NCBI GenBank assembly: GCA_003058495.1
Contig: QBVC01000007.1
Span: 1-64,000, forward strand
Source of the DNA: a gamma proteobacterium symbiont of Ctena orbiculata
GTDB lineage: Bacteria; Pseudomonadota; Gammaproteobacteria; Chromatiales; Chromatiaceae
Direction of reading: 5' to 3'
DNA length: 64,000 bases
The notes under the pieces were generated by a model. The model searched no databases, was not told the origin of the DNA, and saw only the letters and a list, made by a program, of their open reading frames with translations. Below are positions 34,620 to 43,328 of this stretch, in pieces. A program made the position numbers and the translations under genes. Numbering within the stretch: position 1 is the stretch's first letter; each line of letters begins with the position of its first letter.

Positions 34620-35139
34620 GTCCCTGCGGCCTCTGCTGCGACGTCTTCCAATTGGCGCGCTTGCGTTTGCTGCGCTTGTTCGGGGTGTAGTGCTCGAGGA
34701 CGAAGGCCTCTGTCCAGCGGTAGAGCTCGGCGGGCATGGGTACCGTATAGACGGTCTCATCCCCCTCCAGGTAGGCATGGGCCTCGTCGTAACTGAGGCT
34801 GACCAGGAAGGGTTCAGGCTTGCCCTGATCATCCAGGTTCGCCACCACATAGCAGTGGGGCTGGGGCGAAAGCAGATTGTAGTAGTAGCTCTCACACTCA
34901 TCCCGGTGCAGCTTCAGGGTGAAGCCGGAATAGAGATAGCGGGCGATCCGCCCCTCCTGATGGATCCGGCTGGAGTTCCCGGCGCTCTCCTGCTGCGTCT
35001 CCGCCGCGGCGATCAGGCCCACCGCCTCCCAGCTGCTCTCCAGCCAGGGCGAACCGCTGGGCGACTGCTGCATGATCACGGAAACATTGAATTTTGTGGG
35101 GCTATCGTCCCCTCTGCGGGGATTGTTCGCTGTCGTCAT
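34609..35139 (-). CDS. DUF3305 protein, first gene of the fdh accessory operon
   Basis: 176 residues. Family features: FNVSVIMQQSPSGSPWLESS WE at the start, TKFNVSV, RYLYSGFTLKLHRDECESYY and FLVSLSYDEAHAYLEGDETV. It ends in a basic tail. 36 bases upstream of its ATG lies a sigma-54-like promoter (35175-35189). The overlap with DUF3306 implies coupled translation. Confidence 0.85.
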   Translation of the reverse strand: MTTANNPRRGDDSPTKFNVSVIMQQSPSGSPWLESSWEAVGLIAAAETQQESAGNSSRIHQEGRIARYLYSGFTLKLHRDECESYYYNLLSPQPHCYVVANLDDQGKPEPFLVSLSYDEAHAYLEGDETVYTVPMPAELYRWTEAFVLEHYTPNKRSKRKRANWKTSQQRPQGHEI

Positions 35140-35174
35140 GGTTCCAGGCCTTGGGGATATTCGAACCTGTTACC

Positions 35175-35189
35175 GCAAGTTGCATACCA
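35175..35189 (-). promoter_or_regulatory. Sigma-54-type promoter of the fdh accessory/fdh operon
   Basis: Minus strand TGGTATGCAACTTGC: GG and GC dinucleotides have the exact -24/-12 spacing, and 9 of the 11 defined bases of TGGCACG-N4-TTGC match. The -12 end lies about 36 bases before the ATG of the DUF3305 gene. Confidence 0.55.
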
Positions 35190-35605
35190 ATCGGGCAATA
35201 GGGCAGAAAAGTCGCCAAAGCGTCGCAGCGGGAAAATAATCCGTAAATCGCCAAGGGGGAAAATCAGGGCAAAATGTCCCGTTCGCTATCAGTGAAGTGG
35301 GACATTTCTGACCAGTTGTCTCACTCCCGGGTCATCCTGCATGGGTAATTCAAGCCGCAGCGACATACCGGCACGCCGGATGACGGGCCCCCATGGTCAG
35401 TTCATCGGCCGGTGCGGTCTTACCCGGCAACCGCAGAGTCGGCGTCCAGGCCCCGTCAAGCAAGGCATCTGCGGGGGCCGCGGCGGCGCACCCAGCCGTC
35501 CATCGGGCGGACCCAGGCAGGCCAGCGCCAGGAGATCATCCGGGTTTATTTCAATAGGTACGGTATTTGCGTAAGGATCCTGAGACAACCCCTGAGAGAG
35601 CGAGC
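35190..35605. other. Intergenic region between the divergent fdh accessory and moaA operons
   Basis: The right half (about 35400-35560) is very GC-rich and self-complementary, as expected of a structured leader RNA of moaA; several GGCC/GGCGG runs can pair. A Moco-binding riboswitch would be natural here, but I could not align it to that motif. No ORF of its own was supported. Confidence 0.35.
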
Positions 35606-36625
35606 GTGAACAGAGAGAGCACCGAGCAACAGATCCCCTCATCGCTGATCGATCGTTTCAATCGGCGCATCAACTATCTGCGCATCTCTGTCACCGATCG
35701 CTGCGACCTGCGCTGTGTCTACTGCATGGCGGAGGATATGCAGTTCGTACCCCGCTCCCAGCTGTTGACCCTGGAGGAGCTGTTTCGGGTAGGCAAGTCC
35801 TTCGTCGACATGGGGGTGAGAAAAATCCGCATCACCGGGGGCGAGCCCCTGACCCGACGCGGCGTGATGCAGCTCTTCGAGGCCCTCGGCGAGCTGCAGG
35901 GGCTGGATGACCTGACCCTGACCACCAACGGCACCCTCCTCGGACGCTATGCCCAGGCACTGAAGGATGCGGGGGTGACCCGGGTCAACATCAGCCTCGA
36001 CTCCCTGCGCGAGGATCGCTTTCGCAGGATCACCCGGATCGGCGATATCCACCGCACCCTGGCCGGTATCGATGCCGCCCTCAAGGCCGGCTTCAAACGG
36101 GTCAAGCTCAACTCGGTGATCATGAAGAATCGCAATGACGACGAAATCCACGACCTGGTCGCCTTCGCCGAGGCGCGGGGCATGGATATCAGCTTCATCG
36201 AGGAGATGCCCCTCGGCGATACCGGGGATCACGACCGCGGGGAGCTCTACTACTCCAGTCAGCAGGTGCTTGGGGATCTGCAGCGGCGCTACGAGCTCCT
36301 ACCCACCACCGAAACCACCGGCGGTCCGGCGCGCTACTACCGGATCGACGGCAGCGATACCCGGGTCGGTTTCATCTCGCCCCACAGCCACAACTTCTGC
36401 GAACACTGCAACCGGGTACGCCTCACCGCTGAGGGCCGCCTGCTGCTCTGTCTCGGACAGGAACACTCGGTGGACCTGCGCCGGGTGGTGCGCGCCAACC
36501 CCCTGGACGACGAGCCCCTGCGCCGGGCGATCATCGATGCCATGGAGATCAAGCCCAAGGGGCACGAGTTCGACCTGACCGCGAAGCCGGTGCTGTTCCG
36601 TCACATGAACGTGACCGGCGGTTGA
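35606..36625 (+). CDS. moaA: GTP 3',8-cyclase MoaA (molybdenum cofactor synthesis step 1)
   Basis: 339 residues from GTG 35606, preceded by a GAGAGAG purine run; a longer TTG start at 35567 exists. Radical-SAM motif CDLRCVYC (about 27-34 after the start), ITGGEPLTRRG, NISLDSL, and the C-terminal second cluster CEHCNRVRLTAEGRLLLC with the conserved RLT segment. Converts GTP to 3',8-cyclo-dihydro-GTP. The C-terminal GG tail of MoaA is present (NVTGG). First gene of moaA-fdhD-regulator. Confidence 0.95.
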   Translation: MNRESTEQQIPSSLIDRFNRRINYLRISVTDRCDLRCVYCMAEDMQFVPRSQLLTLEELFRVGKSFVDMGVRKIRITGGEPLTRRGVMQLFEALGELQGLDDLTLTTNGTLLGRYAQALKDAGVTRVNISLDSLREDRFRRITRIGDIHRTLAGIDAALKAGFKRVKLNSVIMKNRNDDEIHDLVAFAEARGMDISFIEEMPLGDTGDHDRGELYYSSQQVLGDLQRRYELLPTTETTGGPARYYRIDGSDTRVGFISPHSHNFCEHCNRVRLTAEGRLLLCLGQEHSVDLRRVVRANPLDDEPLRRAIIDAMEIKPKGHEFDLTAKPVLFRHMNVTGG

Positions 36626-36634
36626 GACAGAACT

Positions 36635-37519
36635 ATGCAGGCAGCAGACGAAAAACAGCGCCCTTTGATGTCCGATGCGGGACTCAGCGCCGCGGTGGAG
36701 GCGGTTGCCATCGACGAGTATGGCGAAGTCAGGGATGGCCATGTGGCCGCGGAACGGGCGCTGACCCTCTATCTGGATAAGAAGGAGCTGGTCACCCTGA
36801 TGACCCTGGGCACCCGGCCGGAGATGCTGGTGCTGGGCTGGCTGCGCAACCAGCGACTGGTGGAGCGCATCGACCAGATCAAGGCGATTCAGGTCGACTG
36901 GGAGACCGATTCCGTCGCCGTCACCACCCACCGGGGTGTGGAGGGGCTCGAGGAGAAGATGGCGCGCAAGACCGTCACCACCGGCTGCGGCCAGGGTACG
37001 GTGTTCGGCGATCTGATGGACGACCTGGAGAGGATCGAACTGCCGCGGCGGGGAATACGTCAATCGGAGATCTACGCCCTGTTGCAGACGCTGAACGAGC
37101 ATAATCAGGTCTACCAGCGGGCGGGGGCCGTGCACGGCTGCGCCCTCTGCAGCGAGGGTGAAATCCATACCTTCATCGAGGATGTGGGCCGGCACAACGC
37201 CGTCGACGCCATCGCCGGCCAGATGTGGCTCGAGGGGATGGACGGCGGCGACAAGATCTTCTACACCACCGGCAGACTGACCTCGGAGATGGTGATCAAG
37301 GTCGCACAGATGGGGGTCCCGATCCTGCTCTCCCGCTCGGGGATCACGCAGATGGGGTTGGAGCTGGCGAAGAAGGTCGGCGTCACCCTCATCGCCCGCG
37401 CCAAGGGCAGGCACTTCCTGGTCTACAACGGCGCGGAACAGGTCAGCTTCGATGCGGTGCCGAAGCCGCATCCGCAGGGTTCGGGTTCACGACATGTCAG
37501 TCGGATCAAAGGCCGATAA
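36635..37519 (+). CDS. fdhD: Formate dehydrogenase sulfurtransferase accessory protein FdhD
   Basis: 294 residues. FdhD motifs: TTGCGQGTVF (about 124-133), GAVHGCALCSEGEI with the paired Cys, FIEDVGRHNAVDAIAG, FYTTGRLTSEMVIKVAQMG and LLSRSGITQMG. It transfers sulfur from IscS to the Mo/W cofactor before insertion into FdhA. Nine bases after moaA, so Moco synthesis and FDH maturation are co-expressed. Confidence 0.94.
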   Translation: MQAADEKQRPLMSDAGLSAAVEAVAIDEYGEVRDGHVAAERALTLYLDKKELVTLMTLGTRPEMLVLGWLRNQRLVERIDQIKAIQVDWETDSVAVTTHRGVEGLEEKMARKTVTTGCGQGTVFGDLMDDLERIELPRRGIRQSEIYALLQTLNEHNQVYQRAGAVHGCALCSEGEIHTFIEDVGRHNAVDAIAGQMWLEGMDGGDKIFYTTGRLTSEMVIKVAQMGVPILLSRSGITQMGLELAKKVGVTLIARAKGRHFLVYNGAEQVSFDAVPKPHPQGSGSRHVSRIKGR

Positions 37520-37531
37520 GGGAGGCGAGTG

Positions 37532-38446
37532 ATGGTTGCGGTGATGTCCCAGGATCAACATGTCTTCATGAACGTCAAGCAGGTGGCGGAGTATCTCCAT
37601 CTCAACGAGAAGAAGATCTACGCCCTGGTCAACGAGGAGCGGATTCCGGCGACCAAGATCACCGGCAAGTGGCTCTTCCCGAGAGAGCTGGTCGATCGCT
37701 GGATGCTCGACTCCGCCCACGGCGGCCTGATGACCAACCGGCTGGTGATCGCCGGCAGCGACGACCCCCTGCTCTATCGTCTGATCATGACCTTCGCCAA
37801 CGAGACCGGCTCTCACGCCCTGATCAGCTACTCCCCGACGGGCACCCGGCTCGGCCTTGAACTGCTGCAGGCCAACCGCATCGACGCCTGCGGCATCCAC
37901 TGGGGCCCCAACGAGGAGAGCCATACACGCCACCCGGCGCTGCTGCGCCAATACCCCCAGTATCGCCAATGGGTGTTGATCCGCCTGTTCCGCCGCGAGC
38001 AGGGATTGATGGTAAGCCGCAAGATCGGGCAGCGCATGCTGCAGCCGGAGCATCTGTTCGACCACGAGTTCCGCTGGACCATGCGCCAGAGCGGCGCCGG
38101 CGCGCAGCGTTTTCTGCTCGAGGTGCTGAGCAACTACGGCACCAGCGCGGAAAAACTGAACACGGTCGGCACCGCTCTGTCGGAGCGCGAGGCCGCCGCC
38201 AGCATCGCCATGGACCAGGCGGACGTGGCCCCGGGAGCCCGCGCCGCCGCCAACGAATATGGCCTTGCCTTCATCCCCTTCGGCTGGGAGTCCTTCGACC
38301 TCACCCTGCCCCGCAGCATCTGGTTCCGGCGCCTGTTCCAGGACCTCATCGGACGCCTGCGTTCATCCGAATGCGGGGCCATGGCGAAGCAGTTGACCGG
38401 CTATGATCTGCGTGAGGCGGGTGAGCTGGTGTGGGGGGACGAATGA
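37532..38446 (+). CDS. HTH (excisionase/MerR-like) plus periplasmic-binding-like regulator
   Basis: 304 residues from ATG 37532 (GGGAGG six bases upstream). The N-terminal excisionase-type HTH is MNVKQVAEYLHLNEKKIYAL with KWLFPRELVDRW. The C-terminal part (about 70-300) is a PBP_like domain related to molybdate-binding proteins (RLVIAGSDDPLLYRLIMTFA, GPNEESHTRHPAL, FIPFGWESFDL). Such one-component proteins sense oxyanions or ligands. Location after moaA-fdhD suggests it senses molybdate or tungstate and controls the cofactor genes; that is inference. Confidence 0.82.
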   Translation: MVAVMSQDQHVFMNVKQVAEYLHLNEKKIYALVNEERIPATKITGKWLFPRELVDRWMLDSAHGGLMTNRLVIAGSDDPLLYRLIMTFANETGSHALISYSPTGTRLGLELLQANRIDACGIHWGPNEESHTRHPALLRQYPQYRQWVLIRLFRREQGLMVSRKIGQRMLQPEHLFDHEFRWTMRQSGAGAQRFLLEVLSNYGTSAEKLNTVGTALSEREAAASIAMDQADVAPGARAAANEYGLAFIPFGWESFDLTLPRSIWFRRLFQDLIGRLRSSECGAMAKQLTGYDLREAGELVWGDE

Positions 38447-38915
38447 ACTATCCAAACCCACCGGATTTCCCAGCATAACCTATCTTGGAAAAGAGCAGAC
38501 AAATCGTAAGCTGCTGGGAAGTATTGAGTTCTTAATTTTGAGTTGGTCAGTGGATTGATACCCCTCTCTCTAAAATACTATAGATTCATCATGACTTCCC
38601 ACCAAAGAAACAACCGCGATTGACAAGACCGAGTTCAGGCGTATACGTATTTCCAGGTAGTACATTCGTTGTTTCAGAACACATAGTGGTGGGGCAGGGC
38701 CCCACCGATTAACTTGATATGGAATCCAACAGAATTAGAGAATGGGTCTTTGATCCATATGTGCACGCATATAATCGCATCACAGCATCAAGGGTTTTTA
38801 TAGATATTGCGAAGTTTATATTCTATCTGGCAAACCGGTTTGATCTAGGCACATAAAAAAAGACACAATACTTATGAAATTCGCTGTCCTGACATCAGCC
38901 TGATGAAATATATCC
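38447..38915. other. Intergenic region with one hairpin
   Basis: A+T-rich after the regulator gene. The stem GGTGGGGC (38688-38695) and GCCCCACC (38699-38706) has a 3-base loop but no following T-run. No ORF or promoter is convincing. The change to low GC starts here. Confidence 0.4.
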
Positions 38916-39347
38916 ATGAAGACCGGCTATCTAACACTCGAGACGCATCCGGAACACCAGGGTATGGTACGCGTCATGGTAAAGGATGAGTTGCCCAACA
39001 CCCAGGACGGCAGTTACGGCTCCCATGTCCGCTATATCGCCCGCTTCAACGATATCGAGGCGGGCCAGATGCATCTGCACAACATGATGCACAACCAACT
39101 GGTCGACCTGGACAACCATATCTACCGCATCGACCTGAACAGGGCGATCGCCGCCATCGAGGCCGATGACCTCAATCATGCCCGGGTGTGGATCGACCCC
39201 TCACTGAGCGACAGCGACAGGAGCCAAATCGATCAGCAGGCAAGCAGGTTCAAATTGCGGCATAAGAGATGGAATACATTTTGGTTGTTTGTTGGCGGCT
39301 TTTTTATTGTGTTGTTTTTTGTCATGAGCACCATTGGTCATATATAG
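38916..39347 (+). CDS. Hypothetical C-tail-anchored membrane protein
   Basis: 143 residues. The N-terminal 110 residues are soluble, with a HNMMHNQLVDLDNHIYRIDL segment rich in His, Asp and Asn. The last 25 residues are one hydrophobic helix (TFWLFVGGFFIVLFFVMSTI), so the protein is probably inserted with the N-terminus in the cytoplasm. No family recognised. Confidence 0.7.
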   Translation: MKTGYLTLETHPEHQGMVRVMVKDELPNTQDGSYGSHVRYIARFNDIEAGQMHLHNMMHNQLVDLDNHIYRIDLNRAIAAIEADDLNHARVWIDPSLSDSDRSQIDQQASRFKLRHKRWNTFWLFVGGFFIVLFFVMSTIGHI

Positions 39348-39390
39348 AACCAACCATATAACAGGTAGGTTCGGCATGCCGCAACGCAGA

Positions 39391-39642
39391 TCAACCAATT
39401 TTCTTGAGTTCCTCGCGCAAAATTTTGCGTAACGTTTTTGCATCTATAGCAGTATTACTTTTTCGGAGCGTTTCCCGAAGCGCCTCGTTAATCAGTGTTT
39501 GATACCCTTGACCCAGCCCGTCTCCCTTTTTTCTATAGGCCTCGATAATATCATCATCCAAATAGATGGTAATACGCGTCTTACCCGTACTCTTTGCCAC
39601 GGCTCCGCGTTTGCCATGACTAAAATCATACTCCTTTCTCAT
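39391..39642 (-). CDS. brnA: BrnA-type antitoxin
   Basis: 83 residues: a basic N-terminus (KRGAVAKSTGKTRITIYL) leading into a ribbon-helix-helix (DDDIIEAYRKKGDGLGQGYQ, TLINEALRETL), as in BrnA-like antitoxins. Its ATG overlaps the 3' end of the brnT remnant by 17 bp. Intact although its toxin partner is frameshifted. Confidence 0.85.
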   Translation of the reverse strand: MRKEYDFSHGKRGAVAKSTGKTRITIYLDDDIIEAYRKKGDGLGQGYQTLINEALRETLRKSNTAIDAKTLRKILREELKKIG

Positions 39643-39896
39643 AACATATACGCTCCGCCTTTGTAGCCCTACGAGCCGAAATGATCCTTATTGAATCACC
39701 ACGGTATGTGTAGACAACCACAACCAATCTAGCGTGCATCAAGTCCAGGCAACACATAACGCTCTTCAATCGTTGTGCCGGGATCGGGCATCGATAGTGC
39801 ATGCAGATCGTAGAATGCTGGCTCTACATCAGAGAAGCTAACTCCGTGCTTGATTAAATTTGACCTTGCCTTTGCAGGGTCCCATTTAAACTCCAT
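39626..39896 (-). pseudogene. brnT: BrnT-type toxin, frameshifted
   Basis: ATG 39896 opens MEFKWDPAKARSNLIKHGVS, typical of BrnT, but the frame ends at a TAG (39729-39731) after 55 residues. A different frame then continues with RLVVVVYTYRGDSIRIISAR and RATKAERICYEKGV, ending at TGA 39626-39628 inside brnA. A two-base deletion (or one-base insertion) near 39731-39740, around GLDA, explains the break. The 5' part keeps the conserved WDPAKA and HGVSF. The toxin is most likely inactive unless ribosomal frameshifting restores it. Confidence 0.85.
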
Positions 39897-39902
39897 AGTT
39901 AA

Positions 39903-39931
39903 TATATATGCATATTATATGCATATGTCAA
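39903..39931 (-). promoter_or_regulatory. Strong promoter and palindromic operator of brnT-brnA
   Basis: Minus strand TTGACA (39931-39926), 17 bases, TATATA (39908-39903). The ATG of brnT begins at 39896, so transcription would start at or within a base or two of the ATG, giving a leaderless mRNA. A 21-base palindrome ATATGCATA-TTA-TATGCATAT (39906-39926) covers the spacer and the -10 element, an ideal site for BrnA autorepression. Confidence 0.7.
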
Positions 39932-40008
39932 GGTATGACTCGTACTTGGAGAGGTACAAGACAAAGCCAACCGGATAGGTTGACCTCATCAGGTCCGCGT
40001 CACGAAGG

Positions 40009-40653
40009 TCAGTTTGCCGCTGCTTGCAGCCGCCAGCCAGAACCAAATAAGCCGCGCTTGCGATTCCCTAACCTTGCGAGAACCACAAGCCCGGATATAA
40101 AAAGCACCAGCGGGGCGGGCAAGGGCACTGCATTCAGGGTGACATTCGTAGGGAAGCTGTCGAGGATATAGCCATTGTTATCTACGGCCGATAGTTCAAG
40201 GCTGAAATAGGTGCCATTCGCCGCCATGCCGTTCAATCGACCATCGATGTAGTCAAGGTGTCTTCCGAACACGTTAACCTGCGCATCAGGCGCCACCAGA
40301 AACCAATCCGTATCGAATCCACCGTACAGATTGGCTATGGAATTATCGAACAGATGAACCGTCGAATAAATGCCGCTATGGATATTTGCGATACTGTTAT
40401 CACGCATATTCAACCAGCTTATCATGCCGGCGTCGTATGCGTTGACCGTGGATTGCTGATAGGCATCTATAAAAGATGCGCCATGAAAGTTGTTGATATT
40501 GAGTGTTGATGTGTCATACACATCCACAAAAACCTCTCCCCACGGCAGCTCGACTTCTTGGTTGCCACTGACAGTCAAGGCGTTGGCCGTCAGGCTGAAG
40601 AGAGACAGGGTAACACTGAAAAGACCAGAGAGCAGGTGCTTAGAATTCCACAT
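40009..40653 (-). CDS. VPLPA-CTERM (exosortase-type sorting) secreted protein
   Basis: 214 residues. N-terminal signal peptide (ends TANAL). The C-terminus carries VPLPAPLVLFISGLVVLARL followed by a short basic run (GNRKRGLFGSGWR), the VPLPA variant of the PEP-CTERM sorting signal. The middle part has beta-helix-like repeats with DNSIANI, TVHLFDNSIANLYGG and STVNAYDA. Such proteins need an exosortase, not in the window, and commonly go with exopolysaccharide loci like the one at 42.5-48.7 kb. Confidence 0.78.
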   Translation of the reverse strand: MWNSKHLLSGLFSVTLSLFSLTANALTVSGNQEVELPWGEVFVDVYDTSTLNINNFHGASFIDAYQQSTVNAYDAGMISWLNMRDNSIANIHSGIYSTVHLFDNSIANLYGGFDTDWFLVAPDAQVNVFGRHLDYIDGRLNGMAANGTYFSLELSAVDNNGYILDSFPTNVTLNAVPLPAPLVLFISGLVVLARLGNRKRGLFGSGWRLQAAAN

Positions 40654-40882
40654 ACCGCACTTCCTTTGTTTATTTCCTTTATACCGGAACGGACCATCGG
40701 GTGATGAAGGCGGAAATATTACAGTTCCATTTATCCGAACCAGCTCCTATTGAAAACCCTGGGCTTGGCCCATGGCATCCTCTTGAACCGTCATCCTGAG
40801 TTAACTAGGTTGAGACAGCTGTGTCGGCAAACCTAACATAATTTCAACCACAAGTAATGTGGAATTTAGTTCCCATACGCTG

Positions 40883-41404
40883 TCAGCTTTCGTGCAGCCT
40901 GGGCATCAGTTCAACCAGGTTGCAGGGGCGCGTCCTGTAGTCGAGCTGGGCCGAGATCAGTTTGCTCCAGCCGTCCATGCAGGCGCCGGTGGATCCGGGC
41001 AGGCAGAAGATGTAGGTGCCGTTGGCGACACCCGCCAGGGTTCTCGACTGCAGGGTGGAGGTGCCGATTGTCTCGTAGGAGAGGACGCGGAACATCTCGC
41101 CGAAACCGTCGATCACCTTGTCGAGCAGGGGCGACACCGCTTCCGGCGTGCCATCCCTGCCGGTCAGGCCGGTGCCGCCGGTGGTGATCGCAATCTGGAT
41201 GTCCCCATCCGCGATCCATTTGGAGACCACTTCGCGGATGCGGTAGATATCGTCGGGGACGATCACCTTGTCGGCCAGCCTGTGCCCCGCCTCCTCGAGC
41301 AGCGTCTTGAGCTTGTGGCCTGATTTGTCGGTCTCCTCCGTTCTCGTGTCCGAGACGGTCAGCACCGCGATGTTTAATGGGATAAAATCTCTTTCACTGC
41401 TCAT
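40883..41404 (-). CDS. moaB: Molybdenum cofactor biosynthesis protein MoaB
   Basis: 173 residues from ATG 41404, which has AAGGAG about 10 bases upstream; the longer frame to 41596 is not supported. MoaB/MogA motifs: IAVLTVSDTRTEETDKSG, TTGGTGLTGRDGTPEAV, GFGEMFRVLSYE and FCLPGSTGACMDGW. Adenylates molybdopterin. Not linked to the other moa genes. Confidence 0.93.
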   Translation of the reverse strand: MSSERDFIPLNIAVLTVSDTRTEETDKSGHKLKTLLEEAGHRLADKVIVPDDIYRIREVVSKWIADGDIQIAITTGGTGLTGRDGTPEAVSPLLDKVIDGFGEMFRVLSYETIGTSTLQSRTLAGVANGTYIFCLPGSTGACMDGWSKLISAQLDYRTRPCNLVELMPRLHES

Positions 41405-42513
41405 CGGGTAGTATCTCCTTTGGTATAACTGCGTGATCGCAACCCACTGTCCGGTTCTAACAGACAGAGATTCATCCACAATTATTACCAATCTGTTTTT
41501 GGTGCTCTTTCGCTGTTGATCATTAGTGTAAAAATACCGGCTTGATCCATGATTTGAAAGATCATTTATCACGATTGCAACAATATGATCAGTCAAGATA
41601 GTTCAGCCTCAACCATTGTCACTTGAATCGAAACGTCAACTATCCCACCGTTATTCAGATTGCATATCCGTGCAAATGATTAAGTAGGTACCTAACGATA
41701 TAGTTGCTGCTACGCCTTCAGTCTCAAATTGGCCGCATGCAGAGAATGTCTCTCGTATTTCAATCCATGCTTGGCTAGGGTAAAACTGCGTCACTTTCAC
41801 AACGTTTGCTAATATCTCCTCCTGTCATACCCTGCTCAGATTCTGCTTCACAACCGTTTTGCGGTGTTCCGTTAAACCCGTGAATATGGCCCCCTCGAAT
41901 AACTTATTTTCAATCATGGTAATTAACCGGTTTCGCCGGGAAGCGCCATGATATGTCAAGGGGATTTATAAAATACGGCTATGTGGCTAAGTTTTAAAGA
42001 TCGATTCCAACTGACGCCATGGGGTGTCGAATAATTTAACACTGTAATATTCCTCATTAAAATTGTGAACTTGTAATCATTGTTAAGTCAACCTGTTATC
42101 TTTTTTGGCCCATATTTTGCAGGGTTTATGTGGCGTGAATAGGTTGAGTTCATAAGCTCGGGGAACGTTATTAATAGGTAGTGGATCACTCTCAAACATG
42201 CAGTTGCCAGCTCGCAATATGCAAGGTTTGCAGGGTATAGGCATTGGAAGGTTGTTGTTTTACATCATATTGACCTTGGCCCATACACTTGTACTTTATA
42301 CCGGGCCGTTAGCCACTACTTTTTTTAATATGATGCTTATGAATTCAGATCATTGATTTGATTGATTTCATCTCTCATATAATTCCAAAATGGAATAAAT
42401 ATAATGGAAAAAAAAAGAGCACGACCAATTGTTACCACTTTCGACTATCTCTGTCGTCACTAACGCAGAGATATCTGTACTGCTGATCCTTACACTACTA
42501 CAAGGTTAGTACC
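41405..42513. other. Long A+T-rich intergenic region
   Basis: About 1.1 kb with many in-frame stops on both strands. One weak frame on the minus strand (41651-41800, 49 codons from a GTG preceded at distance by AGGAGGAG) encodes a peptide ending GTYLIICTDMQSE; I do not call it. The region probably carries the promoter of the exopolysaccharide operon beginning at 42514. No terminator, tRNA or repeat recognised. Confidence 0.45.
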
Positions 42514-43326
42514 ATGAAAGTCGAAACGTTGCTTGACCCTGGTCCAGTTGAACCTGTTGATAAATCTATTCCTCAAACAAAATTTGTCACTGAACAGCCG
42601 CTCAAGGTTGGTCTGCCTCAGACACCCGCTAATAATATTCCTGCTGAAGAGTTGTTCCTACCCAGCGGAATAGATCCCTATGACAGAAGGTTTGGCGGAT
42701 TGGTACTCAATTCACTCAATTTATTTCAAACATCCGATTATGAATCCGGTATCGCGGCATTAGGATCGTTTATTACAAACGGCTTGATTAACGGGGAAAG
42801 GGTAACTCTTGCAAGTTTTCAACACCCCAAGCATCTGCTTTACAAATTATCTTTGTACGGTTTCAGTGATCTGGACACCTATCTCGAAAACGAACAATTA
42901 GTATATCTTTACTACAAGCCCTTCTTTGAAAAGTCGCTTAGTCTCTCTCTGGACTACGGAAGAATGTTTGATGAAATCACCAAGATTTCAAGTTGCGGCA
43001 TTAAACGTGTCGCACTTGATAATTGTGAAGCCTTGTTTAACAAACAAAGTCATCAACTAGCGAAGTCATCTGCCATAAAACTCCTACTTGCCGCAGAGAG
43101 GCGTGAATTTACCACCCTGGGAACATTCGTCAACGAACGCATAGATAGCGACAATGACCTGGACAAAGTATGCTCATCCACTATGACGTCATTCACCAAA
43201 ATCGATAAGCAAGTAGTTCAACAGAAGGATCTCTATCGGTTTTTGGTCGAAAAATCACCAAACATATGTTTTAACAACGCAATGATAATAGAACTGAAAG
43301 TGGGGCATGGATTTGTAAGAGTATAA
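42514..43326 (+). CDS. KaiC/RecA-fold-like protein without Walker A, exopolysaccharide operon
   Basis: 270 residues. After a Pro-rich first 50 residues, the sequence SGIDPYDRRFGGLVLNSLNL follows the pattern of KaiC-like ATPases (TGIPGLD-GG), and GLINGERVTLASFQHPKHLL and GIKRVALDNCEAL correspond to the strand-helix and Walker-B-like segments. The GxxxxGK(S/T) loop is missing (FQTSDYESG), so nucleotide hydrolysis is unlikely. Possibly a regulatory or c-di-GMP-type module for the glycosyltransferase encoded 2 bp downstream. Fold call is tentative. Confidence 0.55.
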   Translation: MKVETLLDPGPVEPVDKSIPQTKFVTEQPLKVGLPQTPANNIPAEELFLPSGIDPYDRRFGGLVLNSLNLFQTSDYESGIAALGSFITNGLINGERVTLASFQHPKHLLYKLSLYGFSDLDTYLENEQLVYLYYKPFFEKSLSLSLDYGRMFDEITKISSCGIKRVALDNCEALFNKQSHQLAKSSAIKLLLAAERREFTTLGTFVNERIDSDNDLDKVCSSTMTSFTKIDKQVVQQKDLYRFLVEKSPNICFNNAMIIELKVGHGFVRV

Positions 43327-43328
43327 CC

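Noticed and set aside
34620-34901. Longer N-terminus for the DUF3306 protein
   Set aside because: The extra part overlaps DUF3305 in another frame and has odd Trp/Arg/Ser composition; DUF3306 homology starts at 34619.
35400-35605. Moco riboswitch before moaA
   Set aside because: The GC-rich leader is structured, but I could not align the conserved bases of the known motif by eye; an Infernal search would be decisive.
41651-41800. 49-codon minus-strand ORF in the long intergenic region
   Set aside because: The GTG is 15 bases from the only SD-like sequence and the product has no domain; too weak to call a gene.
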